64,000 nt of DNA from WTKG01 sp963735005 (GTDB taxonomy: Bacteria > Actinomycetota > Actinomycetes > Actinomycetales > Demequinaceae): NCBI GenBank assembly GCA_963735005.1, contig CAVTJA010000013.1, positions 1-64,000 of the forward strand. The letters are read 5' to 3'. The translations under genes were made by a program, and so were the position numbers. The notes under the pieces were generated by a model that was not told the DNA's origin, ran no database searches, and worked only from the letters and a program-made list of their open reading frames with translations. Position 1 is the stretch's first letter, and each line of letters starts with the position of its first letter. Positions 17,504 to 26,323 of the stretch are shown one piece after another.

Positions 17504-17767
17504 ATGCGGAACCGAATGCGAATGCCCGCGATCGTCGCGATTGCCGCGGCGGCCACCCTCACCCTCGGCGGGTGCGGCCACACCGGCGACGAGACGAAGC
17601 CCACCACCACCTCGACCGACGAGATGACGCACGACGACACGATGACGGACGACACGATGACGGACGACACGATGACGGACGACACCATGACGGACGACAC
17701 CATGACGGACGACACCATGACGGACGACACCATGTCCGACGACACCATGATGGGCGACGAGGGCTAG
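17504..17767 (+). CDS. small lipoprotein with DDTM repeats
   Basis: An 87-residue lipoprotein. The basic N-terminus and hydrophobic core end in the lipobox LGGC, with Cys25 as the lipidated residue. The mature part is almost wholly an Asp/Thr/Met repeat: eight successive units of the form xDDTM, plus flanking methionines, for ten Met among about 63 mature residues. AAGGAGAG lies 5 nt before ATG 17504. Its own SigK-like promoter ties it to the sigK regulon. Met/Asp arrays could bind metal or act as an oxidisable methionine sink on the cell surface; neither is shown by sequence alone. Confidence 0.8.
   Translation: MRNRMRMPAIVAIAAAATLTLGGCGHTGDETKPTTTSTDEMTHDDTMTDDTMTDDTMTDDTMTDDTMTDDTMTDDTMSDDTMMGDEG
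17630..17749. repeat. 15-bp tandem repeat, eight copies
   Basis: Eight in-frame 15-bp units of the form ACGGACGACACSATG encode the xDDTM repeat. The last four TDDTM units are identical at DNA level, so copy number may vary by slippage while keeping frame. Confidence 0.9.
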
Positions 17768-17784
17768 CCCCACACGTACGCGCT

Positions 17785-17819
17785 AGCGGCGCCCGTGGCC
17801 ACCCGGCTCGGGCGCCGCT
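17785..17819. terminator. terminator after DDTM lipoprotein
   Basis: AGCGGCGCCCG (17785-17795) pairs perfectly with CGGGCGCCGCT (17809-17819), loop 13 nt, starting 17 nt after the stop. A short GTTTG follows. It is a strong GC stem with little T-tract. Confidence 0.6.
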
Positions 17820-17870
17820 GGCGTTTGCGCCTACCGCCGTGCGAGCGCTTCGCACCCGTGTGAACGTGCG

Positions 17871-17922
17871 CGTTGCACAATCGTGACCGAACCCGAGATT
17901 CCGTGGCCGACCCGTTGCACAA
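17871..17922. repeat. direct repeat CGTTGCACAA, 42 bp apart
   Basis: CGTTGCACAA occurs at 17871-17880 and 17913-17922 in the 276-bp gap upstream of the second lipoprotein gene. The 42-bp spacing is four helical turns, as expected of paired regulator sites. No regulator can be named. Confidence 0.45.
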
Positions 17923-18043
17923 ATGTGGCATTTCGGAGACATACGGCAGGTAGACATACTCCTAGGTCCCGGCGTTGCGGCCTACGCCGCCGGACATCCA
18001 GCGGCGTTTCCATGTCCTCACACAACACCATTAGGAGAACTCT

Positions 18044-18265
18044 GTGAACAAGCGCACCCTCATTGCAGCCACGACCCTCGTTGCCGCTGCGGCTCTGACC
18101 CTCTCGGCATGTGGCTCGGACGACCCGGAGCCCACCGACACGACCACGACCCCCGCGGTCGAGGTCACTGTCTCCACGTCCCCGGCGGCATCGCCCGAGG
18201 CTTCGCCCGAGGCATCGCCCGAGGCGTCCCCCGAGGCTTCGCCGTCGCCGACGGCTGGCGAGTAG
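18044..18265 (+). CDS. small lipoprotein with SPEA repeats
   Basis: A 73-residue lipoprotein: basic N-terminus, hydrophobic core, lipobox LSAC, then a Thr/Pro-rich segment and four to five ASPE units. The repeat region looks like an extended cell-wall spacer without a folded domain. TAGGAGA precedes the GTG start at 18044. It lacks the CCAATCC promoter of its neighbour and is separated from it by a terminator, so it is probably regulated differently. Confidence 0.75.
   Translation: MNKRTLIAATTLVAAAALTLSACGSDDPEPTDTTTTPAVEVTVSTSPAASPEASPEASPEASPEASPSPTAGE
18188..18247. repeat. 12-bp tandem repeat, about five copies
   Basis: Units of the form GCWTCGCCCGAG run from 18188 and encode ASPE repeats in the lipoprotein at 18044-18265. 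Confidence 0.8.
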
Positions 18266-18281
18266 CACCACCCGCACGTCC

Positions 18282-18316
18282 GTCGAGGCCGGCTCCCGCG
18301 AGGGGCCGGCCTCGAC
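18282..18316. terminator. terminator after SPEA lipoprotein
   Basis: GTCGAGGCCGG (18282-18292) pairs perfectly with CCGGCCTCGAC (18306-18316), 16 nt after the stop. No T-tract follows. Confidence 0.6.
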
Positions 18317-18393
18317 GCCTTCAGGGGCCAGCCACGCCGTCGTCCCTGCGCGACTGGCCCGCGCTCCCGCGCGAACCTGGAAGAATGGCCCGC

Positions 18394-21084
18394 ATGACTC
18401 AGCGCATCCCCGACCGCGTGACCGTTGACGGCCTCGAGCGCCGCTGGGACCTCGAATGGGAGGAGCGCGGCACCTACCGCTTCGACGCGTCCAAGACCCG
18501 CGAGCAGGTCTACTCGATCGACACGCCGCCGCCCACCGTCTCCGGCTCCCTGCACGTTGGCCACGTCTTCAGCTACACCCACACCGACGTCGTCGCTCGC
18601 TACAAGCGGATGTGCGGCCTCGAGGTCTTCTACCCGATGGGCTGGGACGACAACGGCCTGCCAACCGAGCGGCGCGTCCAGAACTACTACGGCGTGCGCT
18701 GCGACCCGACGCTTCACTATGTTGAGGGATTCGAACCGCCGCAGGTGGGCGGCGAGGGCAAGTCCGTCAAGGCCGCCGACCAGCTCCCGATCTCGCGCAA
18801 GAACTTCGTCGAGCTGTGCGAGCGCCTGACCGAGGAAGACGAGAAGCAGTTCGAGGCGCTGTGGCGCTACCTGGGCCTGTCCGTCGACTGGTCGCGCACG
18901 TACCAGACCATCTCCCCCGAGGCGCAGGCGGTGGCCCAGCAGGCGTTCCTGCGCAACCTCGCGCGTGGCGAGGCCTACCAGGCCGAGGCCCCCACGCTGT
19001 GGGACGTCACGTTCCGCACCGCGGTCGCGCAGGCCGAGCTTGAGGACCGCGACATGCCGGGCGCGTACCACCGCCTCGCGTTCGCCGGCCCGGACGGCCC
19101 CGTCCACATCGAGACCACCCGCCCCGAGCTCCTGCCCGCGTGCGTCGCGCTCGTGGCGCACCCGGACGACGAGCGCTACCAACCGCTGTTCGGCAAGTCC
19201 GTGCGCACCCCGCTGTTCGACGTCGAGGTGCCGGTGGTCGCGCACCACCTCGCGGCACCCGACAAGGGCTCCGGCATCGCCATGATCTGCACGTTCGGCG
19301 ACACCACGGACGTCACGTGGTGGCGCGAGCTCCAGCTCGAGATGCGGCCCATCCTCGGCCGTGACGGCCGCCTGGTGGCCGAGCCGCCCGCCGGCATCGT
19401 GACCGACGCGGGGCTCGCCGCCTACGCGGAGCTCGCAGGCAAGACTGTCTTCAGCGCCCAGCAGCGCATCGTCGAGCTGCTTGCGGAGTCGGGCGCGATG
19501 GAGGGCGAGCCCAAGAAGATCGAGCACCCCGTGAAGTTCTTCGAGAAGGGCGACAAGCCGCTCGAGATCGTCACCAGCCGCCAGTGGTACATCTCCAACG
19601 GCGGCAAGGACGAGGCGCTCAACAAGGCCCTGCTCGCGCGCGGCGAGGCGCTCGACTTCGTGCCCGCCCACATGGGCAAGCGCTACGAGAACTGGGTGAC
19701 TGGCCTCACCGGCGACTGGCTGATCTCGCGCCAGCGCTTCTTTGGCGTCCCCATCCCCGTCTGGTACGCCCTCGACGCGGACGGAAACCCTGCCTACGAC
19801 AACCCCATCCTCCCCGCCGAGGACGCGCTGCCCGTCGACCCGGCGTCCGAGCCCGCCCCAGGCTTCGACGAGTCCCAGCGGGACCAGCCGGGCGGCTTCA
19901 TGGGCGAGCCCGACATCATGGACACGTGGGCGACGTCCTCCCTCACGCCGCAAATCGTCACCGGCTGGCGCGACAACCCTGACCTGTACGCCCGCACCTT
20001 CCCCATGGACCTGCGCCCCCAGGGCCAGGACATCATCCGCACGTGGCTGTTCTCTACCGTCGTGCGCGCGCACCTTGAGAGCGACACCCTGCCGTGGAAG
20101 CACGCGGCCATCTCCGGCTGGATCCTTGACCCGGACCGCAAGAAGATGTCCAAGTCGAAGGGCAACGTCGTGACGCCCATGGGCCTGCTCGAGGAGCACG
20201 GCTCGGACGCCGTCCGCTACTGGGCCGCGAGCGCGCGGCTCGGCACTGACGCCGCGTTCGACACCGGCATGATGAAGATCGGCCGCCGCCTGGCCATGAA
20301 GGTGCTCAACGCGTCCAAGTTCGTGCTGGGCGCCACGGGCGTCGAGGGCGCCGCGAACCGTTCGCTTGAGGACGGCATCGCCGCGGCCGCGAAGGTCACG
20401 TCGGCGCCCGTCACCGAGGCGATCGACCGCGCGATGCTCGACGCCCTGGCCGAGGTCGTGGACGCCGCGACCGCCGCGTTCGAGGCGTACGACCACACCA
20501 AGGCCCTCGAGGTCACGGAGAGCTTCTTCTGGGAGTTCTGCGACGACTACCTGGAGCTTGTCAAGACGCGCGCGTACGACGGCGTCGCACCCGGCGAGGC
20601 CGTGGACGTCGACGCACCCTGCTCGCCCGGCGCCGCATCGGCCCGCTCCGCGCTTACTACCGCGCTCGACACCTTCCTGCGCCTCTTCGCGCCCGTGCTC
20701 CCGTACGCCACGGAGGACGTGTGGTCGTGGTGGCGCGAGGGCTCCGTGCACCACGCGGCCTGGCCGGACGCCGCCCCGTTGCGGGACGCCGCCGGGTCTG
20801 GCTCCGCCGGAGGGCGCGCCATGCTCGCCTCGGCGGGCCAGGCGTTCAGCGCGCTGCGCAAGGTGAAGTCGGAGGCGAAGGTCAAGCAGCGCGCGGAGAT
20901 CGCGTCCGTCGAGCTGCTGGTCCCGGAGTCCAGGCTCGTTGCCGTCGAGGCCGCGCGCACCGACCTCGAGGTCGCCGGCCGCGTGCGGTCAATGACCATC
21001 GTGGCGGTCCCCGATGCGGGCGACGACGGCGAGCCCGCCTCGGTCACGACGCGCGGCGCGGAGCTCGTTCCCGACGAGGGCTAG
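18394..21084 (+). CDS. valS: valyl-tRNA synthetase
   Basis: Charges tRNA-Val. At 896 residues it has the class I signatures PPTVSGSLHVGHV (HIGH motif, about residues 44-56) and KKMSKSKGN (KMSKS, about 585). The editing domain lies between them, and the C-terminal anticodon-binding helices and a short arm end at GAELVPDEG. ATG 18394 is chosen because GGAAG lies 10 nt upstream; ATG 18385 is too close to that site. It is a single-gene unit between a terminator and a convergent decayed locus. A long open frame on the opposite strand (18031-20754) is a codon-bias shadow. Confidence 0.96.
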   Translation: MTQRIPDRVTVDGLERRWDLEWEERGTYRFDASKTREQVYSIDTPPPTVSGSLHVGHVFSYTHTDVVARYKRMCGLEVFYPMGWDDNGLPTERRVQNYYGVRCDPTLHYVEGFEPPQVGGEGKSVKAADQLPISRKNFVELCERLTEEDEKQFEALWRYLGLSVDWSRTYQTISPEAQAVAQQAFLRNLARGEAYQAEAPTLWDVTFRTAVAQAELEDRDMPGAYHRLAFAGPDGPVHIETTRPELLPACVALVAHPDDERYQPLFGKSVRTPLFDVEVPVVAHHLAAPDKGSGIAMICTFGDTTDVTWWRELQLEMRPILGRDGRLVAEPPAGIVTDAGLAAYAELAGKTVFSAQQRIVELLAESGAMEGEPKKIEHPVKFFEKGDKPLEIVTSRQWYISNGGKDEALNKALLARGEALDFVPAHMGKRYENWVTGLTGDWLISRQRFFGVPIPVWYALDADGNPAYDNPILPAEDALPVDPASEPAPGFDESQRDQPGGFMGEPDIMDTWATSSLTPQIVTGWRDNPDLYARTFPMDLRPQGQDIIRTWLFSTVVRAHLESDTLPWKHAAISGWILDPDRKKMSKSKGNVVTPMGLLEEHGSDAVRYWAASARLGTDAAFDTGMMKIGRRLAMKVLNASKFVLGATGVEGAANRSLEDGIAAAAKVTSAPVTEAIDRAMLDALAEVVDAATAAFEAYDHTKALEVTESFFWEFCDDYLELVKTRAYDGVAPGEAVDVDAPCSPGAASARSALTTALDTFLRLFAPVLPYATEDVWSWWREGSVHHAAWPDAAPLRDAAGSGSAGGRAMLASAGQAFSALRKVKSEAKVKQRAEIASVELLVPESRLVAVEAARTDLEVAGRVRSMTIVAVPDAGDDGEPASVTTRGAELVPDEG

Positions 21085-21135
21085 CCCGGAGTCGTCAGCT
21101 TCCCCGGTTAGCGCCGCCCATCAACACCCAGATGC

Positions 21136-22174
21136 TCACGGCGATGGGGAAGGACGGTGCGTCGACAGCACGACGACGACCCAAGCCTCGACGCGATTCA
21201 GCGCCGTACCCCGACGGTTGGCGCGAACCCCCAGCACTCCGAGGATTAGCGCGACCAACGACAGCGCTCCGCCTGAGAGCAGCAGGGTCGCGAGTCCCCA
21301 CCGCGCCTTCCAGTCCTCATCGCGCGTAGCGCGTGTGGCGAAGATCGCGTCTCGCTGTTCGTGGCGCGCTACTTGCTCACGAAAGGGCGCTGCCACCTCC
21401 GGGTCCATGGGCGCGGCCTCGGGGGCGTACGACCTCACAACGTTCGGCGACACCTGCTGCACCATGTCCGCGAGCAGCGTTGCGCTGCGAACCGTATGCG
21501 CGAAAGAACGTGGCCCGAACGCCACCTCGACCGAATACAGCCACCTACCTGAAATGACGATTGATCCCACGTCCATGCCGGGCGCGAGGAGCGTCTCCAT
21601 CATCTTCGGCGACAGCATCGCGTGTGCGTACCGGAAGTCGGCCGACGCGACCGACCAGCGTCGGTTGAATTCAGCCGACTCGACCTGCACGTCGCGCCTG
21701 CTCGCATGGAGCCCCGCCATGGGCCGCGGGACCAACTCCACGGTGGGAAGCACCCACGGCAGTTCGATCATCGTGACCCAGTAGCCATGGACGGTAACTC
21801 CGCTTCGGTGCTGAACCAGAAAGCTCGAAAGCGGATGTCCATCGATCGCACCCTGCGCGAACAGCGCCGTGGGTCTGCCGCCGAGCCGCCCCATGGTGAT
21901 GAACGGAAACGTCGATAGCCCGAAGGATTGAGCGTGGGGGCCACCCACCGAGAAGCGCATCCCCAAGTGAGCCGCCACCTTGCGGGCACGCGCGAGCCGC
22001 CATAGCGGCCCCGTAAGAACTAGCGCGACCACGGTGCCGACGATGCGCCACGGCAATGACGCCGAAGCGCGTGGAGTCGTAGGCAAACCCGTAATAGGTT
22101 GTGCCCGCCCCGAACCCAGCGATGACCGCAAGTGGCATGCCCACCGTTCGGGTGAGCCACGCGACCGTAGACAC
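21136..22174 (-). pseudogene. DUF3137-like membrane protein, frameshifted
   Basis: From GTG 22174 (GGGAGGGG 3 nt upstream) the protein begins VSTVAWLTRTVGMPLAVIAG with a membrane segment. The frame breaks near 22045-22060, where one extra base is implied, and continues with WRIVGTVVALVLTG to the stop at 21136. The downstream part carries the FNRRWSV...LAP...GRWLYSVE domain shared with the intact gene at 3121-4050, then a C-terminal transmembrane helix. Restored length is about 345 residues. It may be a real pseudogene or contain a sequencing error. The small frame at 22207-22548 may be an additional broken piece. Confidence 0.65.
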
Positions 22175-22206
22175 TTCCCCTCCCGGAATTGCTTCAGCCC
22201 GCATCG

Positions 22207-22548
22207 TCACAGTGGCGAGCGGGTACGGCCAAGGTACCGCAGTCCACACCGCGACGGGCGGCCGGTTGCGCCCGGCGAGGCCTCATCAGCGAGCAGCGCC
22301 GCCGACAAGGTTGAACCGACCCACTCGCGGTAGGTAACGGTGTCCCAATGCTCGACGTCCGTCAGATGGCGGTGCCCGAAGGCGTTCCCGACGGTCCACA
22401 GGATCGCCGCGACGTGTTCGCGCGGTTGTTCGCGCGCACGGAAGGAGTTGAGCCGCAGGGACCGCACACGGTACCTTTGAGCATCAAGGCGTGGCCCGCA
22501 TGGTGCGCCGTCAGACTGGGGGCTCGCCGCTACGGCGGTCTCCTGCAT
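22207..22548 (-). CDS. possible small or remnant protein, function unknown
   Basis: A 113-residue frame from ATG 22548 with the G/C third-position bias of real genes here. A credible central part reads HVAAILWTVGNAFGHRHLTD followed by HWDTVTYREWVG. It ends 33 nt before the start of the broken membrane-protein gene on the same strand. An alternate frame at its 3' end (RPPVAVWTAVPWPYPLATVT) also looks coding and runs into that gene, so this could be the displaced N-terminal end of one larger frameshifted protein. No ribosome-binding site is clear, and it occupies the promoter side of the divergent gene at 22565. Confidence 0.4.
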   Translation of the reverse strand: MQETAVAASPQSDGAPCGPRLDAQRYRVRSLRLNSFRAREQPREHVAAILWTVGNAFGHRHLTDVEHWDTVTYREWVGSTLSAALLADEASPGATGRPSRCGLRYLGRTRSPL

Positions 22549-22564
22549 TGAACTGAGGAGCACC

Positions 22565-24886
22565 ATGTCCGTGCAGCGCCCCGTTCCCGCTGGCGCATTG
22601 CGCCGCCATGGACGCGCCCGATCCATCGCCGCGGCACTGTCGACCGCCGCGCTCGCCGCGGTCACGCTAACGCTGAGCGCCGCCCCCGCGAGCGCGACCA
22701 CGAGCTCCGTGACTGATGAGACCGAGTTTCGCGCCGCTTTGGCCGGCTTTCCGTGCGACGGCTCGCCCGACGTCCTCGAGATCGCGAACGACATCACGTT
22801 CTCCAATTCTCCGGACCCGTCGTACGCGTGCGCCGATGACCTCACGATCACCAGCGCCGCGGGCAACCACTTCACGCTCGACGGAGCGTCGAGGTCCAAC
22901 AGTCGGCTTCTCAACGCGGGCACCGCGACTGGCACCATCACGATCGCCGACCTCACCGTCACCAACTTCGAGCAGACCACCACGAGTTACGCGGCGTTCC
23001 GCTATGGCGGCGCGATTTGGGCTGGCGGCCCCGTGGTGGTCTCTGGATCAACGTTCAGCAACAACCACCTCAGCCTCACCGGCGGTGACTCCGGGGCGCA
23101 GGGCGGCGCAATCGCCGCCGTCGGCTCATTGACGATCCAAGCAAGCGCAGATTCCGACAGTTCCTTCACCAACAACTACGTCACAGCTAACTCCGGAAAT
23201 GGCTCGTCCGCCGTCGGCGGTGCAGTCTGGATCAACGGCGCATTCGACATCACTGACGCCACCTTCACGGGAAACTTCGCAAGCGCGTACGGCCAGTACG
23301 GCACTGCCGAGGGCGGCGCCGTTCAGGGCGGCGGGACCCCGTCCTACATCACCGATTCGACCTTCTCTGGAAACAGCGCGGCATCGGCGACGGACGGTTA
23401 CTCGCATGGCGGCGCGGTGCATCTCAACTCTGACCTGACCGTCGACGGCAGCAGCTTCGACTCGAACTCCGCGACTGCGCCCGGCCGCGAGGGCATGGGC
23501 GGCGCCATCTACACGGGCGGTACGTCCAACTTCGACAACTCTACATTCACCGACAACACGGTCCAGGGTGGCAACTGGATCAGCGGCGGCGGCGCGATCT
23601 ACGGCTACGACGTGATCACGACAACGTCGACGTTTACGGACAACTCCGCGAGCTCATCGGCGTCGGGAACGATCTCCGGTGGCGCGGTGATGGCGACTCA
23701 CAACAGCGCCGCAGCCAATTCCACGTTTACCGGCAACGCTGTGTGGGGCGACGGCACGTCGGCTGCGCAGGGCGGCGCAATCTGGACGTCCAGCCTGGCG
23801 TTGGCAAGTTCGTCGACGTTTACCAGCAACAGCGCGAACGGAAGCGGTCTGTCCGGCTACGCGTATGGCGGCGCCATTTACGCCGACTCCGTAGCATCGT
23901 CATTCTCGACGTTCAACAAGAACAGCGCTCAGCACACTGCCGCGGGCGGCTACGCGGTTGCTGGGGCGATCTTCGGGAACACGGCTGCGTCCGTGTACGC
24001 GAGCACCCTCACCGCCAACACGACGACGAGCGCCACCGCAGGCAACACCTACGGCGGCGCGATCGTCGCGTATGGCGTCTTCGCGTACAGCTCGACGATC
24101 GCCGGCAACACCGCGAGTAACGGAGGAAATATCGACTCCGCGGAGATCACGAGCTACGGCTCGGCGATCGTCGGAGCGATCGGCGACGGCAACTGCTACT
24201 CGGGCACGTCCGCCACGAGCTATGGGTACAACTTTGACGACGACGGCACGTGCTTCCCGACCTCCGGCACAGACTTCGGAGACGGCGTAAACCCGAAGCT
24301 TGGCAAGCTCAAGGACAACGGCGGCCCCACCAAGACCATGCTCCCCGCGACCGGCAGCCCGCTCATCGACGCCGCCACCGACGGCGAGTGCGTCGCGGGC
24401 CACGCGAGCGACGCGGGCTTCACCCCCGACACCGACCAGCGGGGCATCGCCCGCCCGGGCGCGACGTGCGACATCGGCGCCGTTGAAACGCTGGCGGACC
24501 TCACGTTCACGATCGACACCGGCCACGGCATCATTTACGGCACCGTCATCAACGGCACAGGGGTGAGCGCCAACGCGTACGTTGACCCGGGCACGCTTGG
24601 CACCCCACCGTCCACTGCGGTGTTCCCGTACGGAGCACTCACGTTCACGGTCGACGTGCCCGCCGATGGCTGGACCGTCACCGTCCAGCTTGAGTTGCCC
24701 TCGCACGTCAACCAGCTGTGGAAGTTCAACAATTCCACGTGGGCCAAGATGACGGGCGTCACCTTCAGCGGTCACACCGTCACCTATGACCTCACCGATG
24801 GTGGGGCAGGCGACGACGACCTCACGGCTAACTCCCAAATCGTGGACCCGGCCGCCCCCGGCATCGGCCTTTCCTTCACGGGCTAG
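22565..24886 (+). CDS. large secreted beta-helix, adhesin-like protein
   Basis: A 773-residue exported protein. A signal peptide of about 44 residues ends at ASA. Residues 60-600 are a right-handed beta-helix built from repeats of the type GGAIxxxxxxxxxSTFxxNxA, as in polymorphic-membrane-protein-like repeats. At about 585-640 the GGPTKTMLPATGSPLIDAA and DQRGIARPGATCDIGAVE motifs match the choice-of-anchor Q type domain. The last 120 residues (WKFNNSTW, VTYDLTDGGAGDDD) match the choice-of-anchor U type. No LPxTG sorting signal or C-terminal helix is present. Likely a surface or released carbohydrate- or surface-binding protein; the ligand is unknown. GAGGAG precedes ATG 22565. Confidence 0.85.
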   Translation: MSVQRPVPAGALRRHGRARSIAAALSTAALAAVTLTLSAAPASATTSSVTDETEFRAALAGFPCDGSPDVLEIANDITFSNSPDPSYACADDLTITSAAGNHFTLDGASRSNSRLLNAGTATGTITIADLTVTNFEQTTTSYAAFRYGGAIWAGGPVVVSGSTFSNNHLSLTGGDSGAQGGAIAAVGSLTIQASADSDSSFTNNYVTANSGNGSSAVGGAVWINGAFDITDATFTGNFASAYGQYGTAEGGAVQGGGTPSYITDSTFSGNSAASATDGYSHGGAVHLNSDLTVDGSSFDSNSATAPGREGMGGAIYTGGTSNFDNSTFTDNTVQGGNWISGGGAIYGYDVITTTSTFTDNSASSSASGTISGGAVMATHNSAAANSTFTGNAVWGDGTSAAQGGAIWTSSLALASSSTFTSNSANGSGLSGYAYGGAIYADSVASSFSTFNKNSAQHTAAGGYAVAGAIFGNTAASVYASTLTANTTTSATAGNTYGGAIVAYGVFAYSSTIAGNTASNGGNIDSAEITSYGSAIVGAIGDGNCYSGTSATSYGYNFDDDGTCFPTSGTDFGDGVNPKLGKLKDNGGPTKTMLPATGSPLIDAATDGECVAGHASDAGFTPDTDQRGIARPGATCDIGAVETLADLTFTIDTGHGIIYGTVINGTGVSANAYVDPGTLGTPPSTAVFPYGALTFTVDVPADGWTVTVQLELPSHVNQLWKFNNSTWAKMTGVTFSGHTVTYDLTDGGAGDDDLTANSQIVDPAAPGIGLSFTG

Positions 24887-24967
24887 GGCCGACGCCGGCG
24901 GCCGCGCCGGGTTTGTCACACCTCACACTCGCGCGCGCGCGAATATGTGTGAGCATGCAACAATAGT

Positions 24968-24983
24968 GTCGAAACGATTCGAC
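24968..24983. promoter_or_regulatory. LacI-type operator upstream of MFS gene
   Basis: GTCGAAACGATTCGAC is a near-perfect palindrome with a central CG, as expected for LacI/GalR-family operators. It lies 44 bp upstream of the MFS start. Just before it, CTCACAC and GTGTGAG form a stem around an alternating CG run. Confidence 0.5.
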
Positions 24984-25026
24984 GCCGTCGTCGCTCGTGT
25001 ACCCCCACCCCCCTAGACGAGGCAAC

Positions 25027-26289
25027 GTGACTCCCGACCACCCATCCGCCACACCGTACGAACCGTGGCCAGCCGACCCGAGCGTCGTCACCGCCAAGCC
25101 GCCCAAGGGCGTCTCCGTGCGGCGCGCCTGGGCCGCGCTGACCGTACTCGCCACCGCCGCGTTCCTCTTCGTCACGAACGAGATCAGCCCCGTGGGGCTC
25201 ATCACCCTGATGGCCGACGGCCTGGGGCGCACGCCGTCCGAGATCGGGTTCATCAGCACGGTATTCGCCGGCGTCGTCATGCTCGCGTCCGTCCCGCTCG
25301 CGCTCCTGACCACCCGCCTGCCTCGCCGCCCGGTGCTGGTGGGAGTCGCGGTGGCCCTCGCGATCGGCGTGACCATCGAGGGAACCGCGCACAGCTACGA
25401 GCAGCTAGTCGCGGGGCGCGCATTGACGGCCATGGCGCACGCGCTCTTCTGGGGCGTCGTCACTCCCGCCGCTGCCGGCATGTTCCCCGCCGCCGTGCGC
25501 GGCAAGTCAGTGTCGCGGCTACTGTTGGGCGCATCGGCCGCTGGCGTCCTTGGCCTGCCCGCCGCGACGTGGCTCGCGCAACGCACCTCGTGGCAGACGC
25601 CATTCCTCGTGATCGGCGTCGCCGGCGTGCTGGTCGCCATCGCGATCGCGATCGTCATGCCCAACTACAAGACCGCCGAGGGCTCGGCGCCGCGCGGGGA
25701 GCTACCGTCCGGGCGCCGTTACGCGCGCATCCTTGTCGCCACCGGCCTCACCACGGCCGCCATGGCGGCAACCTGGACGTACATCAAGCCGTTCTTCGAG
25801 GGGGTCACCGGCTTCCACGCCGAGACCGTGCCGACGCTGCTGCTCTTCGCGGGCGCCGTGGGCCTGGCGGGCATGTGGCTTGCGGGAATCGTCACCGACC
25901 TCGCGCCGGTCAAGTCCGTGGTCGCGGCGATCGGTTCGCTGCTGGCGCTGTGGGCGGGGCTTGCGCTGTTCGGCGCCAACAAGGGCGTGCTGATCGGCGG
26001 GCTCGTGGTGCAGGGCGTCGCGTGGTCCGTATTCGTGGCGGCGATGGTCGTGTGGGCGATGCGCCACTCGCCGTGGTCGAGCGACCTGGGGGTCGCGCTG
26101 TACGCCGCGACGTTCAACGCTGGCAACGCCGTGGGCTCGTTCGCGGGCTCGTTTATCTTGGGTGGGCCGGGAGCCTCGTGGCTGCCGGTGGCGAGCATGG
26201 CTGCCACCGCCGTGGCGTTCGCCCTCGTCGTCACCGTCCGCAAACTGCGGCGCCGAAGCGGGCACACAGCAGGACGCGCCGCCCGATAG
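25027..26289 (+). CDS. MFS transporter, sugar-efflux type
   Basis: A 420-residue protein of 12 transmembrane helices with the DHA1/sugar-efflux pattern: FVTNEISPVGLITLMADGLG in the first helix, RLPRRPVLVG as the motif-A-like loop, and GRALTAMAHALFWGVVTPAA in helix 4, typical of AraJ/SotB-like exporters. GTG 25027 is preferred over GTG 24997 because GAGG lies just upstream. A LacI-type palindrome sits in the promoter region. It converges on the xylanase gene, which suggests a role in handling xylan-derived or related sugars, though this is only contextual. Confidence 0.85.
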   Translation: MTPDHPSATPYEPWPADPSVVTAKPPKGVSVRRAWAALTVLATAAFLFVTNEISPVGLITLMADGLGRTPSEIGFISTVFAGVVMLASVPLALLTTRLPRRPVLVGVAVALAIGVTIEGTAHSYEQLVAGRALTAMAHALFWGVVTPAAAGMFPAAVRGKSVSRLLLGASAAGVLGLPAATWLAQRTSWQTPFLVIGVAGVLVAIAIAIVMPNYKTAEGSAPRGELPSGRRYARILVATGLTTAAMAATWTYIKPFFEGVTGFHAETVPTLLLFAGAVGLAGMWLAGIVTDLAPVKSVVAAIGSLLALWAGLALFGANKGVLIGGLVVQGVAWSVFVAAMVVWAMRHSPWSSDLGVALYAATFNAGNAVGSFAGSFILGGPGASWLPVASMAATAVAFALVVTVRKLRRRSGHTAGRAAR

Positions 26290-26323
26290 TCGCGGCGACG
26301 CGTCCTGAGCCCAAGGAGGAGGG

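Noticed and set aside
17630..17749. CRISPR or minisatellite outside genes
   Set aside because: The repeat is in frame within a lipoprotein gene and has no spacers.
18031..20754. A 907-residue open frame opposite valS
   Set aside because: It is antisense to an unmistakable valS and has the Val/Arg/Gly/Leu composition of shadow frames in high-GC DNA.
22548..22983. N-terminal extension of the minus-strand frame 22207-22983
   Set aside because: The part beyond 22548 is antisense to the signal-peptide region of the beta-helix protein and lacks its own motifs.
24930..24944. Alternating CG run as a Z-DNA regulatory element
   Set aside because: Short CG runs are frequent at this GC content; only the flanking stem and LacI-type palindrome seemed worth listing.
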